DNA of 64,000 nt from Bathymodiolus brooksi (taxonomy: Eukaryota > Mollusca > Bivalvia > Mytilida > Modiolidae): assembly GCA_963680875.1 (NCBI GenBank), contig OY804578.1, positions 96,625,689 through 96,689,688 of the forward strand, read 5' to 3'. The position numbers and the translations under genes are program-made. Below, in pieces: positions 7,649 to 21,385 of this stretch. The notes under the pieces are model-generated. The model had not been told where the DNA came from and ran no database searches. It saw only the letters and a list, made by a program, of their open reading frames with translations. Position 1 is the stretch's first letter. The number at the start of each line of letters is the position of its first letter.

Positions 7649-9365
7649 AGGTGTCAAACCACTAATTCACCAATCAGAGCTTGGAACATATACGAAAGTA
7701 GTCCCTTTTCAAGAAAAAAGTTCCTTTCACTTTGTAGTATTGTGAAAACTACTGAATGGAATGGACTAATCAAAATTGATAATTGAAGTTAAATAAATAG
7801 GGATTATTTTGAGCCCAAATTTGATGGATTTAGTTGTATTTTAATACCTCTATGGAGGATTTGATGCATGACCTATAAATACTGAATTTTTTGGGGATGA
7901 CTGAGCTATTTTTAGAGTAGGTGTTTTCCGTAGCATGGCATTTCACTGCAAGATTTTAAACATGCCCTGATATTTTGACAGAACGTAGAGGAATCATGTA
8001 CGTTTCAGAAAATATATGGTCTTGGAAAGGTTAATCTTAAGATAAAATGACCAGGTAGGCTCGAAAAAACACAAATTTAGTAGAAAACCTTAAAGAAATT
8101 AATTAGAGGTTTTACACCTTAAAGACAAAAACGTCAAAACTATCTTTTGTTGCTATCATGTTCAAATTAGCCTATAAATGTCACAACAGACCCCGAGTGA
8201 CATTGTTCATACAAAAATGTTACAAGATACATTGTGGTGTCAGATTACATGGTCAAAATGCATGTTATGTAATATTTTGGAATATTGCTCCCAAACACTG
8301 GATATACATGGACACCGGGTATTGCAACTCATTTTATTTTAATTTTTGACTTTATAATTATTGGGAATATGTTATTGAATGTGTTTTTGCAGTAGAAGGG
8401 CATATAATATTGAAAATATGGTTGATAATAAGAATTTAACAAATTTCATCATGCGGCAGTTTGTCGACTTCAAATATAGGATATGGTGATATCATGATTG
8501 GATTTTTTTCAATCCTACACATTTTTACTGGTAAATTTTGATAGTTTCAGTTAGAATACATGTACAATGTACTTACAAAATAATATAAGGCTATAGAAAG
8601 CAGTTTTAATTGAAAATTATGTAGTAAAAACCTGGTAATTTAAGTGATCCCAGAAAAATTATTTTGACTGCCTAGCATTTTCTACTAATTTTTCAAATTG
8701 TCAATTTGAATTTCATGTTTTAGAGTATTATTTGGCTGTAACAGTACATTTGAACATCCAGCTTACTTAAACAGTGAAAAAAAATGATGTGGAAGCATAT
8801 ATTTATTGAGTTTTGGGGGAAATTATAGTTGTGCACCATCAGAAATTCCAAGACTTGAATATCAATAAATCATATTTTTGCAAATTTGATGGAATTAGAA
8901 GGAATTTCAACTAAAGATGTATATACAAAAACATATTTTATGTCTTAAACCACATAATTTATGGGATAAAAGCATGAATTAACAAAATTAAGAATGATGT
9001 GAGCTCATTTTATGGGACGAAAAAAGGGGGGGCTAAATGTAAACATTTCATAGTATTTAGCTATTAAATATACAACTGAGGCATATATATGTGTTAAAAT
9101 TGTTTATTGTGTTAGAAATTAGCTTAATAACTGTAATATATAAGAGAATAGGTAAGTTTTGGTATGTTACACAATCTGAACTCAACAGCTGTAAATGGAG
9201 TTATTTTCATTAAAAATCGTCAAGGGGGTACCTTTGCATTTGAACACTTATACTTGCAAATATCAGACAGCCACATACCTTATGAGTTTTTTTGGGGGTT
9301 GATATTGTCTAAGGAATAGAAATTAGGCCAACAAATGGTGAAAGAAACAAGTTTTGTTGCTCTTT
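7649..9365. repeat. Satellite monomer 2 (subfamily A)
   Basis: 1,717 bp. Carries the full A set, a right module end TTAGAGG, and a T7G5 tract near its end. Has GTAGTATTG early and CCTTTGCATT late. Confidence 0.97.
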
Positions 9366-11082
9366 AGGTGTCAAACCACTAATTCACCAATCAGAGCTTG
9401 GAACATATACGAAAGTAGTCCCTTTTCAAGAAAAAAGTTCCTTTCACTTTGTAGTATTGTGAAAACTACTGAATGGAATGGACTAATCAAAATTGATAAT
9501 TGAAGTTAAATAAATAGGGATTATTTTGAGCCCAAATTTGATGGATTTAGTTGTATTTTAATACCTCTATGGAGGATTTGATGCATGACCTATAAATACT
9601 GAATTTTTTGGGGATGACTGAGCTATTTTTAGAGTAGGTGTTTTCCGTAGCATGGCATTTCACTGCAAGATTTTAAACATGCCCTGATATTTTGACAGAA
9701 CGTAGAGGAATCATGTACGTTTCAGAAAATATATGGTCTTGGAAAGGTTAATCTTAAGATAAAATGACCAGGTAGGCTCGAAAAAACACAAATTTAGTAG
9801 AAAACCTTAAAGAAATTAATTAGAGGTTTTACACCTTAAAGACAAAAACGTCAAAACTATCTTTTGTTGCTATCATGTTCAAATTAGCCTATAAATGTCA
9901 CAACAGACCCCGAGTGACATTGTTCATACAAAAATGTTACAAGATACATTGTGGTGTCAGATTACATGGTCAAAATGCATGTTATGTAATATTTTGGAAT
10001 ATTGCTCCCAAACACTGGATATACATGGACACCGGGTATTGCAACTCATTTTATTTTAATTTTTGACTTTATAATTATTGGGAATATGTTATTGAATGTG
10101 TTTTTGCAGTAGAAGGGCATATAATATTGAAAATATGGTTGATAATAAGAATTTAACAAATTTCATCATGCGGCAGTTTGTCGACTTCAAATATAGGATA
10201 TGGTGATATCATGATTGGATTTTTTTCAATCCTACACATTTTTACTGGTAAATTTTGATAGTTTCAGTTAGAATACATGTACAATGTACTTACAAAATAA
10301 TATAAGGCTATAGAAAGCAGTTTTAATTGAAAATTATGTAGTAAAAACCTGGTAATTTAAGTGATCCCAGAAAAATTATTTTGACTGCCTAGCATTTTCT
10401 ACTAATTTTTCAAATTGTCAATTTGAATTTCATGTTTTAGAGTATTATTTGGCTGTAACAGTACATTTGAACATCCAGCTTACTTAAACAGTGAAAAAAA
10501 ATGATGTGGAAGCATATATTTATTGAGTTTTGGGGGAAATTATAGTTGTGCACCATCAGAAATTCCAAGACTTGAATATCAATAAATCATATTTTTGCAA
10601 ATTTGATGGAATTAGAAGGAATTTCAACTAAAGATGTATATACAAAAACATATTTTATGTCTTAAACCACATAATTTATGGGATAAAAGCATGAATTAAC
10701 AAAATTAAGAATGATGTGAGCTCATTTTATGGGACGAAAAAAGGGGGGGCTAAATGTAAACATTTCATAGTATTTAGCTATTAAATATACAACTGAGGCA
10801 TATATATGTGTTAAAATTGTTTATTGTGTTAGAAATTAGCTTAATAACTGTAATATATAAGAGAATAGGTAAGTTTTGGTATGTTACACAATCTGAACTC
10901 AACAGCTGTAAATGGAGTTATTTTCATTAAAAATCGTCAAGGGGGTACCTTTACATTTGAACACTTATACTTGCAAATATCAGACAGCCACATACCTTAT
11001 GAGTTTTTTTTGGGGTTGATATTGTCTAAGGAATAGAAATTAGGCCAACAAATGGTGAAAGAAACAAGTTTTGTTGCTCTTT
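9366..11082. repeat. Satellite monomer 3 (subfamily A, dimer type 1)
   Basis: 1,717 bp. As copy 2 but with CCTTTACATT and a T8G4 tract near the end. Shares these with copy 5. Confidence 0.97.
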
Positions 11083-12799
11083 AGGTGTCAAACCACTAAT
11101 TCACCAATCAGAGCTTGGAACATATACGAAAGTAGTCCCTTTTCAAGAAAAAAGTTCCTTTCACTTTGTAGCATTGTGAAAACTACTGAATGGAATGGAC
11201 TAATCAAAATTGATAATTGAAGTTAAATAAATAGGGATTATTTTGAGCCCAAATTTGATGGATTTAGTTGTATTTTAATACCTCTATGGAGGATTTGATG
11301 CATGACCTATAAATACTGAATTTTTTGGGGATGACTGAGCTATTTTTAGAGTAGGTGTTTTCCGTAGCATGGCATTTCACTGCAAGATTTTAAACATGCC
11401 CTGATATTTTGACAGAACGTAGAGGAATCATGTACGTTTCAGAAAATATATGGTCTTGGAAAGGTTAATCTTAAGATAAAATGACCAGGTAGGCTCGAAA
11501 AAACACAAATTTAGTAGAAAACCTTAAAGAAATTAATTAGAGGTTTTACACCTTAAAGACAAAAACGTCAAAACTATCTTTTGTTGCTATCATGTTCAAA
11601 TTAGCCTATAAATGTCACAACAGACCCCGAGTGACATTGTTCATACAAAAATGTTACAAGATACATTGTGGTGTCAGATTACATGGTCAAAATGCATGTT
11701 ATGTAATATTTTGGAATATTGCTCCCAAACACTGGATATACATGGACACCGGGTATTGCAACTCATTTTATTTTAATTTTTGACTTTATAATTATTGGGA
11801 ATATGTTATTGAATGTGTTTTTGCAGTAGAAGGGCATATAATATTGAAAATATGGTTGATAATAAGAATTTAACAAATTTCATCATGCGGCAGTTTGTCG
11901 ACTTCAAATATAGGATATGGTGATATCATGATTGGATTTTTTTCAATCCTACACATTTTTACTGGTAAATTTTGATAGTTTCAGTTAGAATACATGTACA
12001 ATGTACTTACAAAATAATATAAGGCTATAGAAAGCAGTTTTAATTGAAAATTATGTAGTAAAAACCTGGTAATTTAAGTGATCCCAGAAAAATTATTTTG
12101 ACTGCCTAGCATTTTCTACTAATTTTTCAAATTGTCAATTTGAATTTCATGTTTTAGAGTATTATTTGGCTGTAACAGTACATTTGAACATCCAGCTTAC
12201 TTAAACAGTGAAAAAAAATGATGTGGAAGCATATATTTATTGAGTTTTGGGGGAAATTATAGTTGTGCACCATCAGAAATTCCAAGACTTGAATATCAAT
12301 AAATCATATTTTTGCAAATTTGATGGAATTAGAAGGAATTTCAACTAAAGATGTATATACAAAAACATATTTTATGTCTTAAACCACATAATTTATGGGA
12401 TAAAAGCATGAATTAACAAAATTAAGAATGATGTGAGCTCATTTTATGGGACGAAAAAAGGGGGGGCTAAATGTAAACATTTCATAGTATTTAGCTATTA
12501 AATATACAACTGAGGCATATATATGTGTTAAAATTGTTTATTGTGTTAGAAATTAGCTTAATAACTGTAATATATAAGAGAATAGGTAAGTTTTGGTATG
12601 TTACACAATCTGAACTCAACAGCTGTAAATGGAGTTATTTTCATTAAAAATCGTCAAGGGGGTACCTTTGCATTTGAACACTTATACTTGCAAATATCAG
12701 ACAGCCACATACCTTATGAGTTTTTTTGGGGGTTGATATTGTCTAAGGAATAGAAATTAGGCCAACAAATGGTGAAAGAAACAAGTTTTGTTGCTCTTT
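11083..12799. repeat. Satellite monomer 4 (subfamily A, dimer type 2)
   Basis: 1,717 bp. Carries GTAGCATTG early, shared with copy 6, and ends with a T7G5 tract. Confidence 0.97.
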
Positions 12800-14516
12800 A
12801 GGTGTCAAACCACTAATTCACCAATCAGAGCTTGGAACATATACGAAAGTAGTCCCTTTTCAAGAAAAAAGTTCCTTTCACTTTGTAGTATTGTGAAAAC
12901 TACTGAATGGAATGGACTAATCAAAATTGATAATTGAAGTTAAATAAATAGGGATTATTTTGAGCCCAAATTTGATGGATTTAGTTGTATTTTAATACCT
13001 CTATGGAGGATTTGATGCATGACCTATAAATACTGAATTTTTTGGGGATGACTGAGCTATTTTTAGAGTAGGTGTTTTCCGTAGCATGGCATTTCACTGC
13101 AAGATTTTAAACATGCCCTGATATTTTGACAGAACGTAGAGGAATCATGTACGTTTCAGAAAATATATGGTCTTGGAAAGGTTAATCTTAAGATAAAATG
13201 ACCAGGTAGGCTCGAAAAAACACAAATTTAGTAGAAAACCTTAAAGAAATTAATTAGAGGTTTTACACCTTAAAGACAAAAACGTCAAAACTATCTTTTG
13301 TTGCTATCATGTTCAAATTAGCCTATAAATGTCACAACAGACCCCGAGTGACATTGTTCATACAAAAATGTTACAAGATACATTGTGGTGTCAGATTACA
13401 TGGTCAAAATGCATGTTATGTAATATTTTGGAATATTGCTCCCAAACACTGGATATACATGGACACCGGGTATTGCAACTCATTTTATTTTAATTTTTGA
13501 CTTTATAATTATTGGGAATATGTTATTGAATGTGTTTTTGCAGTAGAAGGGCATATAATATTGAAAATATGGTTGATAATAAGAATTTAACAAATTTCAT
13601 CATGCGGCAGTTTGTCGACTTCAAATATAGGATATGGTGATATCATGATTGGATTTTTTTCAATCCTACACATTTTTACTGGTAAATTTTGATAGTTTCA
13701 GTTAGAATACATGTACAATGTACTTACAAAATAATATAAGGCTATAGAAAGCAGTTTTAATTGAAAATTATGTAGTAAAAACCTGGTAATTTAAGTGATC
13801 CCAGAAAAATTATTTTGACTGCCTAGCATTTTCTACTAATTTTTCAAATTGTCAATTTGAATTTCATGTTTTAGAGTATTATTTGGCTGTAACAGTACAT
13901 TTGAACATCCAGCTTACTTAAACAGTGAAAAAAAATGATGTGGAAGCATATATTTATTGAGTTTTGGGGGAAATTATAGTTGTGCACCATCAGAAATTCC
14001 AAGACTTGAATATCAATAAATCATATTTTTGCAAATTTGATGGAATTAGAAGGAATTTCAACTAAAGATGTATATACAAAAACATATTTTATGTCTTAAA
14101 CCACATAATTTATGGGATAAAAGCATGAATTAACAAAATTAAGAATGATGTGAGCTCATTTTATGGGACGAAAAAAGGGGGGGCTAAATGTAAACATTTC
14201 ATAGTATTTAGCTATTAAATATACAACTGAGGCATATATATGTGTTAAAATTGTTTATTGTGTTAGAAATTAGCTTAATAACTGTAATATATAAGAGAAT
14301 AGGTAAGTTTTGGTATGTTACACAATCTGAACTCAACAGCTGTAAATGGAGTTATTTTCATTAAAAATCGTCAAGGGGGTACCTTTACATTTGAACACTT
14401 ATACTTGCAAATATCAGACAGCCACATACCTTATGAGTTTTTTTTGGGGTTGATATTGTCTAAGGAATAGAAATTAGGCCAACAAATGGTGAAAGAAACA
14501 AGTTTTGTTGCTCTTT
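12800..14516. repeat. Satellite monomer 5 (subfamily A, dimer type 1)
   Basis: 1,717 bp. Same private pair as copy 3 (CCTTTACATT, T8G4), so copies 3-4 and 5-6 form a dimer repeat. Confidence 0.97.
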
Positions 14517-16233
14517 AGGTGTCAAACCACTAATTCACCAATCAGAGCTTGGAACATATACGAAAGTAGTCCCTTTTCAAGAAAAAAGTTCCTTTCACTT
14601 TGTAGCATTGTGAAAACTACTGAATGGAATGGACTAATCAAAATTGATAATTGAAGTTAAATAAATAGGGATTATTTTGAGCCCAAATTTGATGGATTTA
14701 GTTGTATTTTAATACCTCTATGGAGGATTTGATGCATGACCTATAAATACTGAATTTTTTGGGGATGACTGAGCTATTTTTAGAGTAGGTGTTTTCCGTA
14801 GCATGGCATTTCACTGCAAGATTTTAAACATGCCCTGATATTTTGACAGAACGTAGAGGAATCATGTACGTTTCAGAAAATATATGGTCTTGGAAAGGTT
14901 AATCTTAAGATAAAATGACCAGGTAGGCTCGAAAAAACACAAATTTAGTAGAAAACCTTAAAGAAATTAATTAGAGGTTTTACACCTTAAAGACAAAAAC
15001 GTCAAAACTATCTTTTGTTGCTATCATGTTCAAATTAGCCTATAAATGTCACAACAGACCCCGAGTGACATTGTTCATACAAAAATGTTACAAGATACAT
15101 TGTGGTGTCAGATTACATGGTCAAAATGCATGTTATGTAATATTTTGGAATATTGCTCCCAAACACTGGATATACATGGACACCGGGTATTGCAACTCAT
15201 TTTATTTTAATTTTTGACTTTATAATTATTGGGAATATGTTATTGAATGTGTTTTTGCAGTAGAAGGGCATATAATATTGAAAATATGGTTGATAATAAG
15301 AATTTAACAAATTTCATCATGCGGCAGTTTGTCGACTTCAAATATAGGATATGGTGATATCATGATTGGATTTTTTTCAATCCTACACATTTTTACTGGT
15401 AAATTTTGATAGTTTCAGTTAGAATACATGTACAATGTACTTACAAAATAATATAAGGCTATAGAAAGCAGTTTTAATTGAAAATTATGTAGTAAAAACC
15501 TGGTAATTTAAGTGATCCCAGAAAAATTATTTTGACTGCCTAGCATTTTCTACTAATTTTTCAAATTGTCAATTTGAATTTCATGTTTTAGAGTATTATT
15601 TGGCTGTAACAGTACATTTGAACATCCAGCTTACTTAAACAGTGAAAAAAAATGATGTGGAAGCATATATTTATTGAGTTTTGGGGGAAATTATAGTTGT
15701 GCACCATCAGAAATTCCAAGACTTGAATATCAATAAATCATATTTTTGCAAATTTGATGGAATTAGAAGGAATTTCAACTAAAGATGTATATACAAAAAC
15801 ATATTTTATGTCTTAAACCACATAATTTATGGGATAAAAGCATGAATTAACAAAATTAAGAATGATGTGAGCTCATTTTATGGGACGAAAAAAGGGGGGG
15901 CTAAATGTAAACATTTCATAGTATTTAGCTATTAAATATACAACTGAGGCATATATATGTGTTAAAATTGTTTATTGTGTTAGAAATTAGCTTAATAACT
16001 GTAATATATAAGAGAATAGGTAAGTTTTGGTATGTTACACAATCTGAACTCAACAGCTGTAAATGGAGTTATTTTCATTAAAAATCTTCAAGGGGGTACC
16101 TTTGCATTTGAACACTTATACTTGCAAATATCAGACAGCCACATACCTTATGAGTTTTTTTTTGGGTTGATATTGTCTAAGGAATAGAAATTAGGCCAAC
16201 AAATGGTGAAAGAAACAAGTTTTGTTGCTCTTT
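14517..16233. repeat. Satellite monomer 6 (subfamily A, switching to later type at its end)
   Basis: 1,717 bp. GTAGCATTG and the A markers in the first part, but AATCTTCAAG and T9G3 at the end, as in copies further right. This suggests an exchange breakpoint inside the copy. Confidence 0.97.
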
Positions 16234-17951
16234 AGGTGTCAAACCACTAATTCACCAATCAGAGCTTGGAACATATACGAAAGTAGTCCCTTTTCAAGAA
16301 AAAAGTTCCTTTCACTTTGTAGTATTGTGAAAACTACTGAATGGAATGGACTAATCAAAATTGATAATTGAAGTTAAATAAATAGGGATTATTTTGAGCC
16401 CAAATTTGATGGATTTAGTTGTATTTTAATACCTCTATGGAGGATTTGATGCATGACCTATAAATACTGAATTTTTTGGGGATGACTGAGCTATTTTTAG
16501 AGTAGGTGTTTTCCGTAGCATGGCATTTCACTGCAAGATTCTAAACATGCCCTGATATTTTGACAGAACGTAGAGGAATCATGTACGTTTCAGAAAATAT
16601 ATGGTCTTGAAAAGGTTAAACTTAAGATAAAATGACCAGGTAGGCTCGAAAAAACACAAATTTAGTAGAAAACCTAAAAGAAATTAATTAGTGGTTTTAC
16701 ACCTTAAAGACAAAAACGTCAAAACTATCTTTTGTTGCTATCATGTTCAAATTAGCCTATAAATGTCACAACAGACCCCGAGTGACATTTTTCATACAAA
16801 AATGTTACAAGATACATTGTGGTGTCAGATTACATGGTCAAAATGCATGTTATGTAATATTTTGGAATATTGCTCCCAAACACTGGATATACATGGACAC
16901 CGGGTATTGCAACTCATTTTATTTTAATTTTTGACTTTATAATTATTGGGAATATGTTATTGAATGTGTTTTTGCAGTAGAAGGGCATATAATATTGAAA
17001 ATATGGTTGATAATAAGAATTTAACAAATTTCATCATGCGGCAGTTTGTCGACTTCAAATATAGGATATGGTGATATCATGATTGGATTTTTTTCAATCC
17101 TACACATTTTTACTTGTAAATTTTGATAGTTTCAGTTAGAATACATGTACAATGTACTTACAAAATAATATAAGGCTATAGAAAGCAGTTTTAATTGAAA
17201 ATTATGTAGTAAAAACCTGGTAATTTAAGTGATCCCAGAAAAATTATTTTGACTGCCTAGCATTTTCTACTAATTTTTCAAATTGTCAATTTGAATTTCA
17301 TGTTTTAGAGTATTATTTGGCTGTAACAGTACATTTGAACATCCAGCTTACTTAAACAGTGGAAAAAAATGATGTGGAAGCATATATTTATTGAGTTTTG
17401 GGGGAAATTATAGTTGTGCACCATCAGAAATTCCAAGACTTGAATATCAATAAATCATATTTTTGCAAATTTGATGGAATTAGAAGGAATTTCAACTAAA
17501 GATGTATATACAAAAACATATTTTATGTCTTAAACCACATAATTTATGGGATAAAAGCATGAATTAACAAAATTAAGAATGATGTGAGCTCATTTTATGG
17601 GACGAAAAAAGGGGGGGCTAAAGGTAAACATTTCATAGTATTTAGCTATTAAATATACAACTGAGGCATATATATGTGTTAAAATTGTTTATTGTGTTAG
17701 AAATTAGCTTAATAACTGTAATATATAAGAGAATAGGTAAGTTTTGGTATGTTACACAATCTGAACTCAACAGCTGTAAATGGAGTTATTTTCATTAAAA
17801 ATCTTCAAGGGGGTACCTTTGCATTTGAACACTTATACTTGCAAATATCAGACAGCCACATACCTTATGATTTTTTTTTTTGGGTTGATATTGTCTAAGG
17901 AATAGAAATTAGGCCAACAAATGGTGAAAGAAACAAGTTTTGTTGCTCTTT
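16234..17951. repeat. Satellite monomer 7 (mosaic)
   Basis: 1,718 bp. Retains ACAAGATAC of subfamily A but has CATTTTTC, TTAGTGG and the GTGGAAAAAAA of subfamily B. Private changes include AGATTCTAAAC, CTTGAAAAGG, TACTTGTAAA, CTAAAGGTAAA and TATGATTTTT with an 11-T run. Confidence 0.97.
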
Positions 17952-19668
17952 AGGTGTCAAACCACTAATTCACCAATCAGAGCTTGGAACATATACGAAA
18001 GTAGTCCCTTTTCAAGAAAAAAGTTCCTTTCACTTTGTAGTATTGTGAAAACTACTGAATGGAATGGACTAATCAAAATTGATAATTGAAGTTAAATAAA
18101 TAGGGATTATTTTGAGCCCAAATTTGATGGATTTAGTTGTATTTTAATACCTCTATGGAGGATTTGATGCATGACCTATAAATACTGAATTTTTTGGGGA
18201 TGACTGAGCTATTTTTAGAGTAGGTGTTTTCCGTAGCATGGCATTTCACTGCAAGATTTTAAACATGCCCTGATATTTTGACAGAACGTAGAGGAATCAT
18301 GTACGTTTCAGAAAATATATGGTCTTGGAAAGGTTAAACTTAAGATAAAATGACCAGGTAGGCTCGAAAAAACACAAATTTAGTAGAAAACCTAAAAGAA
18401 ATTAATTAGTGGTTTTACACCTTAAAGACAAAAACGTCAAAACTATCTTTTGTTGCTATCATGTTCAAATTAGCCTATTAATGTCACAACAGACCCCGAG
18501 TGACATTTTTCATACAAAAATGTTACAAAATACATTGTGGTGTCAGATTACATGGTCAAAATGCATGTTATGTAATATTTTGGAATATTGCTCCCAAACA
18601 CTGGATATACATGGACACCGGGTATTGCAACTCATTTTATTTTAATTTTTGACTTTATAATTATTGGGAATATGTTATTGAATGTGTTTTTGCAGTAGAA
18701 GGGCATATAATATTGAAAATATGGTTGATAATAAGAATTTAACAAATTTCATCATGCGGCAGTTTGTCGACTTCAAATATAGGATATGGTGATATCATGA
18801 TTGGATTTTTTTCAATCCTACACATTTTTACTGGTAAATTTTGATAGTTTCAGTTAGAATACATGTACAATGTACTTACAAAATAATATAAGGCTATAGA
18901 AAGCAGTTTTAATTGAAAATTATGTAGTAAAAACCTGGTAATTTAAGTGATCCCAGAAAAATTATTTTGACTGCCTAGCATTTTCTACTAATTTTTCAAA
19001 TTGTCAATTTGAATTTCATGTTTTAGAGTATTATTTGGCTGTAACAGTACATTTGAACATCCAGCTTACTTAAACAGTGGAAAAAAATGATGTGGAAGCA
19101 TATATTTATTGAGTTTTGGGGGAAATTATAGTTGTGCACCATCAGAAATTCCAAGACTTGAATATCAATAAATCATATTTTTGCAAATTTGATGGAATTA
19201 GAAGGAATTTCAACTAAAGATGTATATACAAAAACATATTTTATGTCTTAAACCACATAATTTATGGGATAAAAGCATGAATTAACAAAATTAAGAATGA
19301 TGTGAGCTCATTTTATGGGACGAAAAAAGGGGGGGCTAAATGTAAACATTTCATAGTATTTAGCTATTAAATATACAACTGAGGCATATATATGTGTTAA
19401 AATTGTTTATTGTGTTAGAAATTAGCTTAATAACTGTAATATATAAGAGAATAGGTAAGTTTTGGTATGTTACACAATCTGAACTCAACAGCTGTAAATG
19501 GAGTTATTTTCATTAAAAATCTTCAAGGGGGTACCTTTGCATTTGAACACTTATACTTGCAAATATCAGACAGCCACATACCTTATGAGGTTTTTTATGG
19601 GTTGATATTGTCTAAGGAATAGAAATTAGGCCAACAAATGGTGAAAGAAACAAGTTTTGTTGCTCTTT
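17952..19668. repeat. Satellite monomer 8 (subfamily B)
   Basis: 1,717 bp. GCCTATTAATG puts a stop in the 63-codon spacer frame. Also GTGGAAAAAAA and the unusual end tract GAGGTTTTTTATGGG. Confidence 0.97.
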
Positions 19669-21385
19669 AGGTGTCAAACCACTAATTCACCAATCAGAGC
19701 TTGGAACATATACGAAAGTAGTCTCTTTTCAAGAAAAAAGTTCCTTTCACTTTGTAGTATTGTGAAAACTACTGAATGGAATGGACTAATCAAAATTGAT
19801 AATTGAAGTTAAATAAATAGGGATTATTTTGAGCCCAAATTTGATGGATTTAGTTGTATTTTAATACCTCTATGGAGGATTTGATGCATGACCTATAAAT
19901 ACTGAATTTTTTGGGGATGACTGAGCTATTTTTAGAGTAGGTGTTTTCCGTAGCATGGCATTTCACTGCAAGATTTTAAACATGCCCTGATATTTTGACA
20001 GAACGTAGAGGAATCATGTACGTTTCAGAAAATATATGGTCTTGGAAAGGTTAAACTTAAGATAAAATGACCAGGTAGGCTCGAAAAAACACAAATTTAG
20101 TAGAAAACCTAAAAGAAATTAATTAGTGGTTTTACACCTTAAAGACAAAAACGTCAAAACTATCTTTTGTTGCTATCATGTTCAAATTAGCCTATTAATG
20201 TCACAACAGACCCCGAGTGACATTTTTCATACAAAAATGTTACAAAATACATTGTGGTGTCAGATTACATGGTCAAAATGCATGTTATGTAATATTTTGG
20301 AATATTGCTCCCAAACACTGGATATACATGGACACCGGGTATTGCAACTCATTTTATTTTAATTTTTGACTTTATAATTATTGGGAATATGTTATTGAAT
20401 GTGTTTTTGCAGTAGAAGGGCATATAATATTGAAAATATGGTTGATAATAAGAATTTAACAAATTTCATCATGCGGCAGTTTGTCGACTTCAAATATAGG
20501 ATATGGTGATATCATGATTGGATTTTTTTCAATCCTACACATTTTTACTGGTAAATTTTGATAGTTTCAGTTAGAATACATGTACAATGTACTTACAAAA
20601 TAATATAAGGCTATAGAAAGCAGTTTTAATTGAAAATTATGTAGTAAAAACCTGGTAATTTAAGTGATCCCAGAAAAATTATTTTGACTGCCTAGCATTT
20701 TCTACTAATTTTTCAAATTGTCAATTTGAATTTCATGTTTTAGAGTATTATTTGGCTGTAACAGTACATTTGAACATCCAGCTTACTTAAACAGTGGAAA
20801 AAAATGATGTGGAAGCATATATTTATTGAGTTTTGGGGGAAATTATAGTTGTGCACCATCAGAAATTCCAAGACTTGAATATCAATAAATCATATTTTTG
20901 CAAATTTGATGGAATTAGAAGGAATTTCAACTAAAGATGTATATACAAAAACATATTTTATGTCTTAAACCACATAATTTATGGGATAAAAGCATGAATT
21001 AACAAAATTAAGAATGATGTGAGCTCATTTTATGGGACGAAAAAAGGGGGGGCTAAATGTAAACATTTCATAGTATTTAGCTATTAAATATACAACTGAG
21101 GCATATATATGTGTTAAAATTGTTTATTGTGTTAGAAATTAGCTTAATAACTGTAATATATAAGAGAATAGGTAAGTTTTGGTATGTTACACAATCTGAA
21201 CTCAACAGCTGTAAATGGAGTTATTTTCATTAAAAATCTTCAAGGGGGTACCTTTGCATTTGAACACTTATACTTGCAAATATCAGACAGCCACATACCT
21301 TATGAGGTTTTTTATGGGTTGATATTGTCTAAGGAATAGAAATTAGGCCAACAAATGGTGAAAGAAACAAGTTTTGTTGCTCTTT
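19669..21385. repeat. Satellite monomer 9 (subfamily B)
   Basis: 1,717 bp. Near-identical to copy 8, including GAGGTTTTTTATGGG. Differs by TAGTCTCTT early. Confidence 0.97.

Noticed and set aside
18409..18645. 78-codon open frame in monomers with the TTAATG variant
   Set aside because: It starts at a GTG, overlaps the right inverted repeat of the module, and is open only by the chance of one substitution. It is not a gene.
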